Below are positions 21,505 through 31,700 of a DNA stretch of 37,474 bases, one piece after another; position 1 is the first letter of the stretch, and every line of letters starts with the position of its first letter. The DNA lies in NCBI GenBank assembly GCA_049999805.1, contig JBNGIO010006317.1, forward strand, positions 274,182 through 311,655, in the 5' to 3' direction. Made by a program: the position numbers and the translations under genes. The notes below the pieces were generated by a model. That model was not told where the DNA came from, did no database searches, and saw only the letters and a list, made by a program, of their open reading frames with translations. This DNA comes from Folioceros fuciformis. Taxonomy: Eukaryota > Anthocerotophyta > Anthocerotopsida > Anthocerotales.

Positions 21505-21629
21505 TGGGTAGTTATAGTTCCAAAAATGTTACAATTTGCTTGTTACCAAACCTAGCTCTTATAACATTGTGTAACACTTTTGATAAGCATTACAATCATG
21601 TGTTATATAAAGTGTTACAAACTACCCCC
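21505..21629. mobile_element. Candidate Tourist-like MITE
   Basis: A segment of about 125 bp begins TGGGTAGTT and ends AACTACCCCC. It is flanked by TAA on both sides (21502-21504 and 21630-21632). A G-rich inverted terminus plus a TAA/TTA duplication is the pattern of PIF/Harbinger-derived Tourist elements. The inner sequence is AT-rich with several TGTTACAA/TTGTAACA-like inverted words. The two termini match over only about eight or nine bases, so the call needs other copies in the genome. Confidence 0.4.
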
Positions 21630-21632
21630 TAA

Positions 21633-22840
21633 TGTAGTGGCAAATGGCCTTATAGTGGGCGCACAATGGGAGACATTACTAGAGGGCAAGGACATGTTGC
21701 AAAGGGATAAGTATGAAGGGGGGCCAGAGCTACAAGGCACCAACGGAAGAGCACAACGAGGGTGGATGGCCAAGATGGGGAGGAGTTTGAAGTTGCAGGT
21801 GTAGAGAATATGGCTAATGGGGGTCCCAGGGGGTGGGAGTTGGATTTGTGTGCTTGTTTTCTTTGCTAGACAATAGTCCTTTGCTGCTCACAGCATAGGC
21901 TATGCAATGGGCACGTGTTTGATATGTGTAGTGCACTTGGTGTTGTGACTAATATGTAGGGTGTTTGTGTAGCTTACGTTAACAAGCAGTACCAATTCTA
22001 CTTTCGTATATGTGGTGTAATCAATGGGGCTTCTTATCATGTCCCCTAGTTGGTCTTGGAGAACAATAAGCAAGGCTCCATTGTTTTCAACATGTATGTT
22101 AATGTAGTGCAAAAGTTTGGGCACCCTCAATGAATTCGCTCGAACTATGCAGCACAACACAACGTCATACCAATTATGCACGGCCTAAAGCCTAGAGTAA
22201 CAACGTCATCTGTGGTTCTTTGGTGCATAATCAGTTGATCGTGTCGTTTTCCAAGTTTCTATCGTTATTTGCAACTTCATGCAAGGCTATGCTTTGTAGA
22301 AGTTTTATGTCTAGGTCTTTTTATGCAACATATTATTGATAATTGGAAACCTTAAACTGGTGCAAAGAAATTGAGAGCTCTTGGTAGGTGCTAGGGAAGA
22401 AAGGGGCCTTCTTGTACGAGGCTACTTGCTTGCTTTAGTGAGAAGCATTGAATTGGACATCACCAACCTATGGCACATCTCTTCACTGCATGTGATATTC
22501 ATGCCCACCATGAGGGCAGAGTTGGAATGGTGGAGGTAAGTATGGAATAGATATTAGGTGTAGTGGATGATAGCTATAGACAAGGACATCCCCGTCCATG
22601 TACTTGTGATTGCTTCCCAAGAATAAGAGTTGGCTGCATGGGTTGGATCAGCCATCTACACATGATGTAGTGAACGATGATGAATAGAAGTACAATGTTG
22701 GTGACCCACAATATGTGTAGAATGGTGCACTTAAAATGCTCTTGCTAAGGAGGATTGAGTTGCTCAATAGGGTAAGAAATTGCAAGGTTAGAGGCCTTAT
22801 GTGGTGCTTTTGCTATTGTTTCTTGCTAGGCCTACATATT
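21633..22840. other. Gene-poor spacer
   Basis: Only short, overlapping open frames are present and none resembles a protein. I see no RNA gene, transposon end or strong tandem repeat. Confidence 0.45.
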
Positions 22841-23235
22841 GTGGCTGCAGATTACAATAGTTGTCTATCACTTGCACACCTTTAGGTGAGCAATTGCAAC
22901 GTTGAGCACTCGTTTGCTCTAATTTCTTGTTGCCTTGGAGGTGGCCTTGCACTTTGTAGCTGTAGGTTGTACTTGAAGATTGCCTTGTAGATGACCTTGC
23001 ACTTTGTGGAGGCAAGTTGTACTTGAAGATTTCGTGGTGGATGGCCTTGTACATTGCAATTGTAAAGTATAGTTGTAGTTTGTAGTTGCAAATCAATTGC
23101 TTGCATATTGCTTGGCATATGGGCCTTGCAAATTGTAGTTGAGGATTGTAGTTGTACATTGCCTTGCAAATTGCTGTTGCCTTGCACTTTGCCTTCCAGA
23201 TTGCCTTTTATATGACCTTGCACTATGAATTTCAT
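22841..23235. repeat. Degenerate minisatellite of TTGCA/TTGTA words
   Basis: The plus strand repeats phrases such as GACCTTGCACTTTGTAG, GGTTGTACTTGAAGATTGCC and TTGTAGTTGTA at irregular spacing. In two minus-strand frames this yields long translations of repeated short motifs, as expected from a simple repeat and not a gene. Confidence 0.65.
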
Positions 23236-23916
23236 TCCCTCTTAGCTATGTCTTGCATCCTTAGGCCTCCCTATAGTGATACACTCTAGTGCCCTTGTGA
23301 TCCTTCAATGCTATGCTATACGTGCGCTTGGTCGCTTGCATTGGGGGTGATCATTGCACTCCCCCTCCAATCTTTCTTTCAACACTTAGTTCCTTGCATG
23401 GAGGGTGATCATTGCACTCCCCTTGCGATCTTTCAAGGATTGTGTACTTGGTCCCATTGCATTGGGGGCTGATATTACGGCCACATTATCTATGGAAGCC
23501 CTAGACTCAAACTCTAAGAAAAAACTGATGTAACACGATCGTGGCTAAGAGAAACTTAGTCACACACAATTAACTTGCTTTTTGTCAGGAAAAAAGAAAG
23601 ATGTAAGTGAGGAAAGTTGTCGTCGGGATTGCCCCGATACAGCCAAGTTTGTGATGCCAAAAATAGCCGCCGTGTGCAGAGGGCCCAAATTTACTATCAC
23701 GGAGGGTTACTATCACAGATGTGGGAACATAGAGCCCGTTGCCACATCTGGGCACTCGTTGTCTGTTCGATAGAAAAAATACAGTATATGCAATGGGATC
23801 TTTCTTGCCTGGCAGCTTCACCACAATTAACAGAGGAGTCCCCTTCCTTGTTAAAGATCACGTAAACAACACAAAGAGCCTTTACAAAACAGTTTTTAGT
23901 ACACAGCAGAAGCATT
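23236..23916. other. Spacer downstream of PAO
   Basis: Near 23340-23470 a phrase GGGTGATCATTGCACTCCCC is repeated with changes. At about 23691-23720 a short tandem TTACTATCACGGAGGG / TTACTATCACAGATG occurs. No gene is supported. The part next to 23917 should contain the PAO 3' untranslated region. Confidence 0.45.
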
Positions 23917-25665
23917 CTAGTCGATCTTTGCATGGACATACTCTTTGTATAGAAAGTTCTTCTCGGATTCCTTGAGGAGGTACAGGAGCCCTGCACTCAG
24001 GATAGATGCACCAGCAAGCAGCATCCTCGCAAACATCTCTGGAGGAACCCCTGCCGTAGCTGCAAACAAGACGATGGCCCCTAGAAGTACCTTCTCCAAG
24101 GTCTTGAATTGCTCATGAGCGTTCCTGCAGGAGGAGCAGACCAAGGTGTGCTGCTCGTATCTGTCAAGCATTTGCCGTTTCGACAGCACTGTGGAAGGAG
24201 GCGGCTTGGCGAGTTCCGTGCCGGCAAACCACTCCGGTTGGCCCTTTCCATGGAGCCGCAACCACTTCCGAAAAGCCAGCACGAATCTATCTGCTTGCGT
24301 GGGAGTGAAAGTCAGTTTCGTGTACTGCTTGTTCACATCCTCACCAGATGTTCTGGAAGAGGCCAGAAAAGTCTTCTCCTGCCCCTGTAGCACGATCATG
24401 TCACCATCGTACACCTTGTTGGATGTCCAGTGTTCGTGCCATCTCGGCACAAGCTGCCACCACTTGTTGCCAGGCATGAGGAACTGGAAAAAGTTACGGG
24501 CACTGCATACTATGGATCTAGTTTTGCCTGGAGCCATGGGGATGTTAAATGAGCAGATGTATATTACCCACGTCTGGTCTCCAACAATTGGCAGCTTCAC
24601 AGGCAGCTCCACCTTGTTCTCGAAATAGCATGGAGGATAGAACCCGGAGGTGATCTTCGGCGTATCCGAGTTCGAGCCCTCAAACCCCCAGAACCCTGAG
24701 TCTGTGACCTTGAAGGGGAGAGGCTTCGCCCTGTCTCTCCTGCCAGTCACCTTGTGGTGTGCGAAGTCGATGTGCGAGGGGTCTGATACGTTCTCCATCA
24801 GTGTGTCGTACCCATAGTACAGATCCCGCTGAATCGTTACAGTGGAATAGCTCGGATCACTGAATGCTGAAGGCAGCTTCGGTGGAGACACAGAAGCCGA
24901 CTTCTCCCAACCTTTCTCATCAGGCCACACAAACAGCAACCCGTCCGAGACAAGAGTGGGAAAGCTGACGGCACACGCTTTCTTGGCAAACACAGCCTTC
25001 GCCTCCACTCCTTCACTCGCTGCCTGCGGAATTCGCCCACAGGATCCATCGGACTTGAACGACCATCCATGGTAGGAGCACTGTAACCACCCATCCTCAT
25101 CAATTCTCCCTTCGGACAGTGGGGCCAGCCTGTGGGGACACTTGTCATCAAAAGCCCTCCAGTTCCCCTCCTTGTCCTTCCACAGTACAATCTCCCTCCC
25201 CAGCAGCTGGAAAGGAGTAGGCATTCGAGGATCCAAATCCTCGATCAACGACACCGGGTACCAATGGTCCCTCCACGAGAACTTGTCACTCCCCCGCATC
25301 CCCTCTTGCTGGTCCTCCTCTTCCTCTCCCACAGCCCTCCTGCTGCTCTCCCCCAGCTCCTGGCTGACATCCTCCGCCCTTCCCACCTCGGTCGCCACAG
25401 CACTAGCGGACAACCCTATTCCCCTCACGAATTTTCCCTCCCCATCTCTCCCCCACGCCTTCCCTCGTCCTCCAGCAGCCAATTCACCAGCTCCAGCTCC
25501 CGAGCTCTCCCTCCCCTGCCGCCGCACACAGAGCCTTGCACCATGTCTCAAACTCGCAGATGCAGTGCAAGGAAAGGAAACCAAACTTTCCACATTCCTT
25601 GCAACCGAGCTCCGCACGGCAGACGTGGAGAGATCGGAAATCGGAAGGTAACAACTCCCTGCCAT
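23917..25665 (-). CDS. PAO: Pheophorbide a oxygenase, chloroplast Rieske monooxygenase
   Basis: PAO (ACD1) opens the chlorin ring of pheophorbide a with O2 and electrons from ferredoxin, giving red chlorophyll catabolite in senescing chloroplasts. The 582-residue protein shows a Ser/Arg-rich transit-type N-terminus and an acidic linker. It then has the Rieske 2Fe-2S ligands C176 and H178 (CPHRLAPLSEG) and C196 and H199 (QCSYHGWSF), and the mononuclear iron motif NVSDPSHIDFAHHKVTG (about residues 292-308). The PAO-type CxxC is LVCSSC (C510, C513), followed by two C-terminal hydrophobic segments (about 526-542 and 548-564). Long stretches such as VPRWHEHWTSN and QADRFVLAFRKWL fit PAO itself and not the relatives TIC55 or PTC52. 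I chose ATG 25665-25663 (MAGSCYLPIS); the frame is also open to an upstream ATG at 25830, adding 55 Pro/Arg-rich residues that look like leader. No intron is needed. Stop TAG is at 23917-23919. Confidence 0.95.
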   Translation of the reverse strand: MAGSCYLPISDLSTSAVRSSVARNVESLVSFPCTASASLRHGARLCVRRQGRESSGAGAGELAAGGRGKAWGRDGEGKFVRGIGLSASAVATEVGRAEDVSQELGESSRRAVGEEEEDQQEGMRGSDKFSWRDHWYPVSLIEDLDPRMPTPFQLLGREIVLWKDKEGNWRAFDDKCPHRLAPLSEGRIDEDGWLQCSYHGWSFKSDGSCGRIPQAASEGVEAKAVFAKKACAVSFPTLVSDGLLFVWPDEKGWEKSASVSPPKLPSAFSDPSYSTVTIQRDLYYGYDTLMENVSDPSHIDFAHHKVTGRRDRAKPLPFKVTDSGFWGFEGSNSDTPKITSGFYPPCYFENKVELPVKLPIVGDQTWVIYICSFNIPMAPGKTRSIVCSARNFFQFLMPGNKWWQLVPRWHEHWTSNKVYDGDMIVLQGQEKTFLASSRTSGEDVNKQYTKLTFTPTQADRFVLAFRKWLRLHGKGQPEWFAGTELAKPPPSTVLSKRQMLDRYEQHTLVCSSCRNAHEQFKTLEKVLLGAIVLFAATAGVPPEMFARMLLAGASILSAGLLYLLKESEKNFLYKEYVHAKID

Positions 25666-27072
25666 GTGCAATACCGAAAACCAGAATTGTGCAGAGCTCG
25701 AGACCGGCAAACTCAGAGATGCCCGAATGCAGCAGGGAAGGCACAGAAGCCGTGACCCAAATGGCCGAGGTGGCCCGACATGGACAGGGCGTGCGTGCCG
25801 TGGCAAGGCGTGAGCTTGTGCTGGACGCAAGCGACGAGCCGAGCTGCCGCCACGCTCCGAAGGACACGCCCTCCTTCTCGGTGGTTTCCTTTAGTTCCTG
25901 ACCCTTTTCACACCGGCAGCTCCGGGCAAGCGGTTTCACGGAGTCCGTCCCCCGGCCCAACCGCTGCAGCGACGGTGTAAGGGGATACTCCGGCTGAACT
26001 TTCCCCTGCGTTACAGGAATCGACGGTTTCAGACGGGAGGAGTTTCATCTGACTCCGATGCTGGAACGCCTATTCATAAAGCGCTTCCACCGATTGTCTT
26101 CTATGTGCGCAGCGGCTGCGACTTGGAGTTCGGCATCGGGAGGTGTGCTGCGGATCGCAGGATGTGCAGAGCTTGGACTGTGGCAGATTGGCATGTGCCT
26201 TCTTTGAATTGGCATCGCAGATGCTGCACGTCACGTAAAGAGGGAGGGGGTTTTTGTTTGTCAGGGGATGAGTCTGTCTCACGCACGTCGCGCACCTGCA
26301 TGCGCCGGGCAGAGCAGAATAAAGTGCATCTCATGGCTTAGCGAGAGGTTCCGCACAAGGAGGCCTGCATTCAGACAGAGACATGGGCCGGAAAAAGAAG
26401 GGAAATAGAAAGGGAACAGCGAAAGATTGGGGAGTTGCTAGGGTTGAGACTTCGTAGGCCATTAAAGTGCCTGAGGTATCATATGGTCTCCCTGATGCAC
26501 GCCACTGAGAAAGCATCTTCCATCGCAAGCGTATGAGGATGACTGATTGAGAATGTCTACCTGCTGCAGCGAGGGAACTCGATCCAAGCCGCCCTGTTGG
26601 ATGGGATGGTGCGATGAACATATCTCCTTTCCAATTTAGCTGACACCACCAGCACGGGTACATCAGAGGTGAAGTCTGTAAGGCAAGTAAGCAAAGAAGC
26701 ATGGGGCCATTGGTAAGGGCTGGCTTGTGAGCATCCGGAGCTAGTTCAGTTGATGAGAAAACAGAACCGTGGATTTTGTTGCACCCGTGACCCGACTGCA
26801 AGCCAGTTTGTGCGCGGCCTGAGGAAACTATGTGGAGATAGCCTGTCTATGGGGAATCAACAAGTTTGTCTCACAGGAAGTTGGAGGCCAGCATGTTGTA
26901 AGTTCCCCTAAACAGCCTCAGGGTTGCAATATCTCGCCAAATTCGGTAGTTGCAGATTAATGAAATTGGAGAGTTCATACCTCGTTTGCATAGACCTCCA
27001 CTTAGCTTGGCTAGATCTGGCTACTCTATGTATGCGGGAACGTACAATAATAGCGCCTGTTGCCGCCTTCAG
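25666..27072. other. Intergenic region between PAO and the EF-hand gene
   Basis: This should hold the PAO promoter and 5' leader (minus strand) and the promoter or first exons of the EF-hand gene (plus strand). Several medium open frames exist (for example minus strand 26331-26801) but their translations look random. I see no RNA gene or transposon. Confidence 0.45.
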
Positions 27073-28031
27073 TGTTTCCATGGGAGATGTTAGACGCGAG
27101 TTGCAAGTACCTGTGGCTCAAAGGAAAAGGTCCCGGACTGACGAGAGACAGCTTCAAGAAAATCCCTGGGATCACAAAATGTAAAACGCTTTGCACATCC
27201 TACTTGCTAGACTTTTCACCTCCTCAACTCCTGGTCGGGCTGCAGTCGCATAGTAGAGGTTCTTACAAAAACAAACTGTCTGAACGATTCTGTCCAATTC
27301 CTTGTCTGAAAGGTACATGTTGTCTGCGGGAACAGCAGGAAACTTTTGTGCAGATATGCTCTTTAGGGACATTGATACTAATGGCGATGGGAAAGCAACG
27401 TTTATTGAGATTTGTGAAGCCTTGGTAGCGTACAGGGACACAGGCACACCAGGCTCTCTACTTCGAGGTGAGACCCTTGCAGAGTTTCAGCTGAAATGCT
27501 CGGAACAGTCCGTACCGGATATCTGCATTTCATGGAATTCACCTTCGACTCCGTTACGGCAGCTCGTGGCTGACACACCATTTGATATGTATGCAGTGTT
27601 GTTTGACTTCTACGATCACAATGCGGATGGAGTTTTATCTAGGGCAGAGCTAGAGGCTGCTATGCAGATCGCTTCCCCTAGTCTTCACCCGATTCCACGA
27701 GCTCAGCTTGATGGGGTAAGTGACCTCAGCAGTTGAGGATTCAACAGCAGACCCGGCACTGGACAAGCAGAAGTTTTAAGATAGTAGGTTGGTGAAATAA
27801 TTACGGACGAAAGGAAAATGGGGAGCAAGGCTGCACACACGGTTGCCTACGTCTGACAGGGTGTCAATTCAATCAACGTATCATTTCATATACTAAGACA
27901 CAACCTTGCCTTTCTGGATGCAGCTCGTGTCAAGTATCCTTGAGCGGTTTGACTTCGATAAGGATGGTGCATTGAATTACACAGAGTTCTCCACTCTGAT
28001 GAGAGACACCGGCATGGATTTGACTGGATGA
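27073..28031 (+). CDS. EF-hand calcium-binding protein, 5' end uncertain
   Basis: Three intact EF-hand loops are visible: DTNGDGKATFIE and DHNADGVLSRAE in the exon at 27336-27715, and DFDKDGALNYTE in the exon at 27924-28031. Each has acidic or Asn residues at positions 1, 3 and 5, Gly at 6 and Glu at 12, so all should bind Ca2+. The intron at 27716-27923 (GTAAGT donor, ATGCAG acceptor) joins the last two exons in phase 0. A further upstream exon at 27073-27180 is plausible: it follows a pyrimidine-rich CCTTCAG acceptor, reads WLKGKGPGLTRDSFKKIPG, and joins in phase through GTAAAA and AACAG sites. I could not find the start codon; more exons may lie upstream. I cannot name the subfamily; the spacing of the hands does not look like calmodulin. 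The stop is TGA 28029-28031, followed by an A-run. Confidence 0.65.
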
Positions 28032-28787
28032 AAAAAAAAAACCCACTCAGAACCGCATGCCAGAGCCTAGCAGTGAGGGCGGATAAGAATGGGAGGCCTC
28101 ACTTGCACAAACCATCAGGGCTGAAGCACTATACACTTGAGTTAAACCCAACTCTGATAGTGTTACAGCTGAAGGCGTTGCCATCCAGCTTCTGACAGGT
28201 AGAGTAGGTCCACCGTACCTTCACGGAGGTTCACAGTCGAACTCCTGACTTCATGTACCAGCCAAGCAGAATGAGTGAATGCCCAAAGTTGTGAGATCTC
28301 ATCTCATAACCACTGTGTTCTGTATGGATGAAGTTGTTATGGCCGTTGTCCACGAGCCACTGTTCAAATGGAACTGTATCATACACCAGCAGAAATAACA
28401 ATTAGTCCACATTTCTTAGTTGTCGAAACCCACTACCATTTTAGTTGCTATAGCTTTCTAAAAATAATGAAAGGAATTCATTTGTTTGAAAAAGTCCCTC
28501 AAGCAAAGTACATAGCTCCTGGACGGACTTACTGTATCGTCAACTCTTTCGTTTGGACAAGGGTTTGGATAGTAGAGAAGATCTCGAAGAAATGCGTTCT
28601 GCCAAATTTCACAAGGATAATCAGTGATGAACGCGAAGAAGAATTCTTATGAAATCCTCTCCTGCGTTAAAAACCAAGCCACAGAGGTTCCACTATGCTA
28701 TCAATGGTGTAAAAACGGCAAGATCTTGCCCACATTGTACTTTTCTACCCAGAAGCAGATAAATCCCTCGATCTGCATTGCATTCAT
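28032..28787. other. Convergent 3' ends of the EF-hand and coiled-coil genes
   Basis: The two genes point at each other across about 750 bp. This is presumably 3' untranslated sequence from both. No further gene, RNA or repeat is seen. Confidence 0.5.
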
Positions 28788-31700
28788 TCAGCCCTGGAAG
28801 TATGCTGGCCTTGTGAAGCTGTCCATACCTGCGGAAATTGCTGGCGAGCTTCGAGGAACCCGTACGATAGGGGCTCTACCATCAGATGAATGGTGTCTCA
28901 CCCTGTCAGCTCTTACAGGTTCCTGCCTAACACGAGGCTCATCCTTGACCGCATGAGACTGACCCACGTTCGAGTGATCACTTCTTGATCGGGGCACCCC
29001 GGAACTTGTAGCTTGACTTTTGCGCTGGGGCACCTTAGGTTGCACAGGTAAATGCTTCTCGCCCGAGGCCTGAATTTTGGTCTTGGCAAGTTGAAGAGCC
29101 CTCAAAATCTGATTTATATCATTCCCTGAGGACTGCTCAACACGAGGTGGCTGATCGGATTCCCTTGAGTGTAAATTCGGCTTGCTAGAGAGACCAGCTC
29201 CCCCCACAACACGACCTGCAGGAATACCATGATGTCGCGTAGACACGTTTCTGCCTACTTGAGGACCATAAGATGACTCTGTAACACCATGATATTGCTG
29301 TTGGGGCTGCCTTACCGCTGCGAGGGGGTGGGAGACATGCGGAGCTGATAAATGAGGCATTTGAGATAACGCGATCCCATCATAGTTAGCGACTCTGGCC
29401 CGCATTGCCTCTCTGTCCAAAACATTCGCACCTTCTCCAGCATAGCTCGGCAAGGCCAGGTACGACTGTGGCTGGTTTGGGGTTTCAGGATGATATGCTG
29501 GCTCTCTACCACCATGTGCTGAAAACTGGACTCCTCTGCCGGTGGAGGGATGACTTTGGCTATCCCTGGGAGCTACTGAGGAATAGGACACTTCTCCTAC
29601 ACGTTGACTCCTTAGAATGTCTTGAGGCTGTCCTTGCATGTCTGTAGACCCGTTGTGTGTCCTAATCGGATCATCGTATGGCCCAGTCACTTCCCCACCA
29701 TCACCCTCACCGGCATAGCTAGGTAAAGCTAATATGGGCTTTGGATCATCGTCCTTCGCGACTCGTGTTGTTGATGGACCCTTCAAACCTGCAGCAGGTT
29801 CTGACTGCTGTTGACGCTGGCTCAACTCTGTGGTCACATTTGGTCGTACACTTGCCGAAGTGTGGAGCTGGAGACCTTCCTCTCTAGAACCAATTGCCCC
29901 TCTCTGCGACCCAATACCCTCCTCCCCCTCCCCTGCATAACTTGGTAGTGCCAGGTAGGTCTGCGACTGATCAGAACTTAAGCCCGTACTGCTTGCAGTA
30001 TCATGGACCCTCCTATTGTCAGTTAACCCCCTCGCAGGAACCGACTCCTTGTCATCGTGCTCGCGAACGTCCTGGTAGTGTGGGACAGATGCAGGCACCT
30101 GCACATTACGCATCTCCGCTGGAGAATTCCTAATATCGATCTCAGGTTGGCCAAGGGATAACTCTCCCTGTGGCCCAGGTGCTCTTGACCGCATCCCATT
30201 TGAAAGTGCTGAATTGGCAACTGGAGGGGGCCATCTACCAGTGGTGCCGTCTGCCTCCTTTGCCCTCATCAGAAACTCTTCTCTTTGTCTCCGGACATCT
30301 CTTGGCACAAGACCTGCATCATATGACTGCGACAAATACATTCCCTGGAAGCTACTGACGGGTTCTCTCCCTGGAAGATGATCACCCAGATAAGGCTGGG
30401 CATGAAATTTTTGAGGAGTCCGCTGTGGGCTAGCAAACTCAGCACGAGAATACGTAGGAGGGGCCCATCTCTCCAATCCTCTACCCAGACCTCTGTCATA
30501 CGGGTCGAAAACACCTAAATCTGCTGGACTTCTGTAGTAAGGCTGGAGTTCTCTACCGAGAGGCTCTCTTCCTGCATAACCTTGCCTCTGCCGTTCTCTT
30601 TCAGATTCCAGTTCCACCTGCCTGTAAAGAGGGTCAGCAGTGTCATAATATCTGCTCCTAAGTTCTTGCTCATAATATCGGTTTTCTGCTTCATAAGCTC
30701 TCCAGGCATGCTCATCAGAGAAGCCACCACCTATACTTCGGTGAGGTCTGTGGAATCTCTCCCTTTCGTAATATTGTGCCCTGTCTGGACTTCTGTATGG
30801 AGCCCGATAATCGGGCCTTGATCTTTGGAAATCAGAATACTGTGCCCTGTCATAGTCCACCCCTGGCACAGGAGGAGACCTGTTGCTGTCCTGAGCCCTG
30901 GAAAGCCTATCATAACCATAGTGCTCACCGTCTGAAGCATGCTCAGCTGGTAAGTATCGATCAGCCATTGGACCCACAAAGTCTGAGTCATTTTGTGAGC
31001 GGGATCTGTGCAACATTCCACCTCTTGATCCTGGAGCATATTCTCGTGGGTCATATGGCATTCGTTCCCGTCCAGGATCTCGCTTCTCGAACTCTGAGGG
31101 AAGAGCCTGGTTGGGATGACCTGCTCCGACCCTCTGTTCTCTGTAATCTACTGGGTCCTCTGGGTGTGCAGGGAGGCTACCGATGGCTGAATCATGAGAC
31201 TCTTGACGATCGGTGTGTGGGAATCCAGGCTGCTCTTGTTTTAGACCCGCCGGCAATTGTGCAGATACTGGATGCCCTCCTCCTGATTGACCATCATGCT
31301 CGGCAGGCTTTGCACCAGAGTGGAACCCATCTTCAGGCATACTCGGAAAACGGTCGTGTTCATGTTGCTGATCTGGAAGACGTTCAGTCAAGGTGGAGAT
31401 GGAGGGCTCCTCAGAGGTAGGATCTGTCACCTTGTTATCTGTAACCACTGGACTCGGTTCCTGGGACAGCTGTAATTCAGCTGGGCCTACACCTACTTCC
31501 TGATCAGTCACCCGTTTCTCTGCTGCAGGTATTTCCTCAAAAGGTTCTCTAACAAGTGCATCTGCTTCATTTCCCACAAGGACGTCTGCAGCACTCGTCA
31601 CAAGCCCAATTACAAGTCCTTCTTGCTCATCCATGCTCTCTTCAAGCGTCTGCTCAGGCATCCTTACTTCCAGGTCAGACCCTGGTGGTGTCGTTTCTAT

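Noticed and set aside
22797-23235. Minus-strand frames with repeated short peptide motifs
   Set aside because: They come from a degenerate simple-sequence repeat on the other strand; repeats occur in more than one frame.
25132-25755. 207-codon plus-strand open frame opposite PAO
   Set aside because: It is a shadow of the PAO N-terminal coding region; low-complexity Ser/Pro/Leu translation.
26331-26801. 156-codon minus-strand frame upstream of PAO
   Set aside because: Its translation looks random, with no domain, no splice link to PAO and no sign of selection visible in one sequence.
30776-31420. 214-codon plus-strand open frame opposite exon 5 of the coiled-coil gene
   Set aside because: It is antisense to a frame that splices correctly into conserved modules; no domain of its own.
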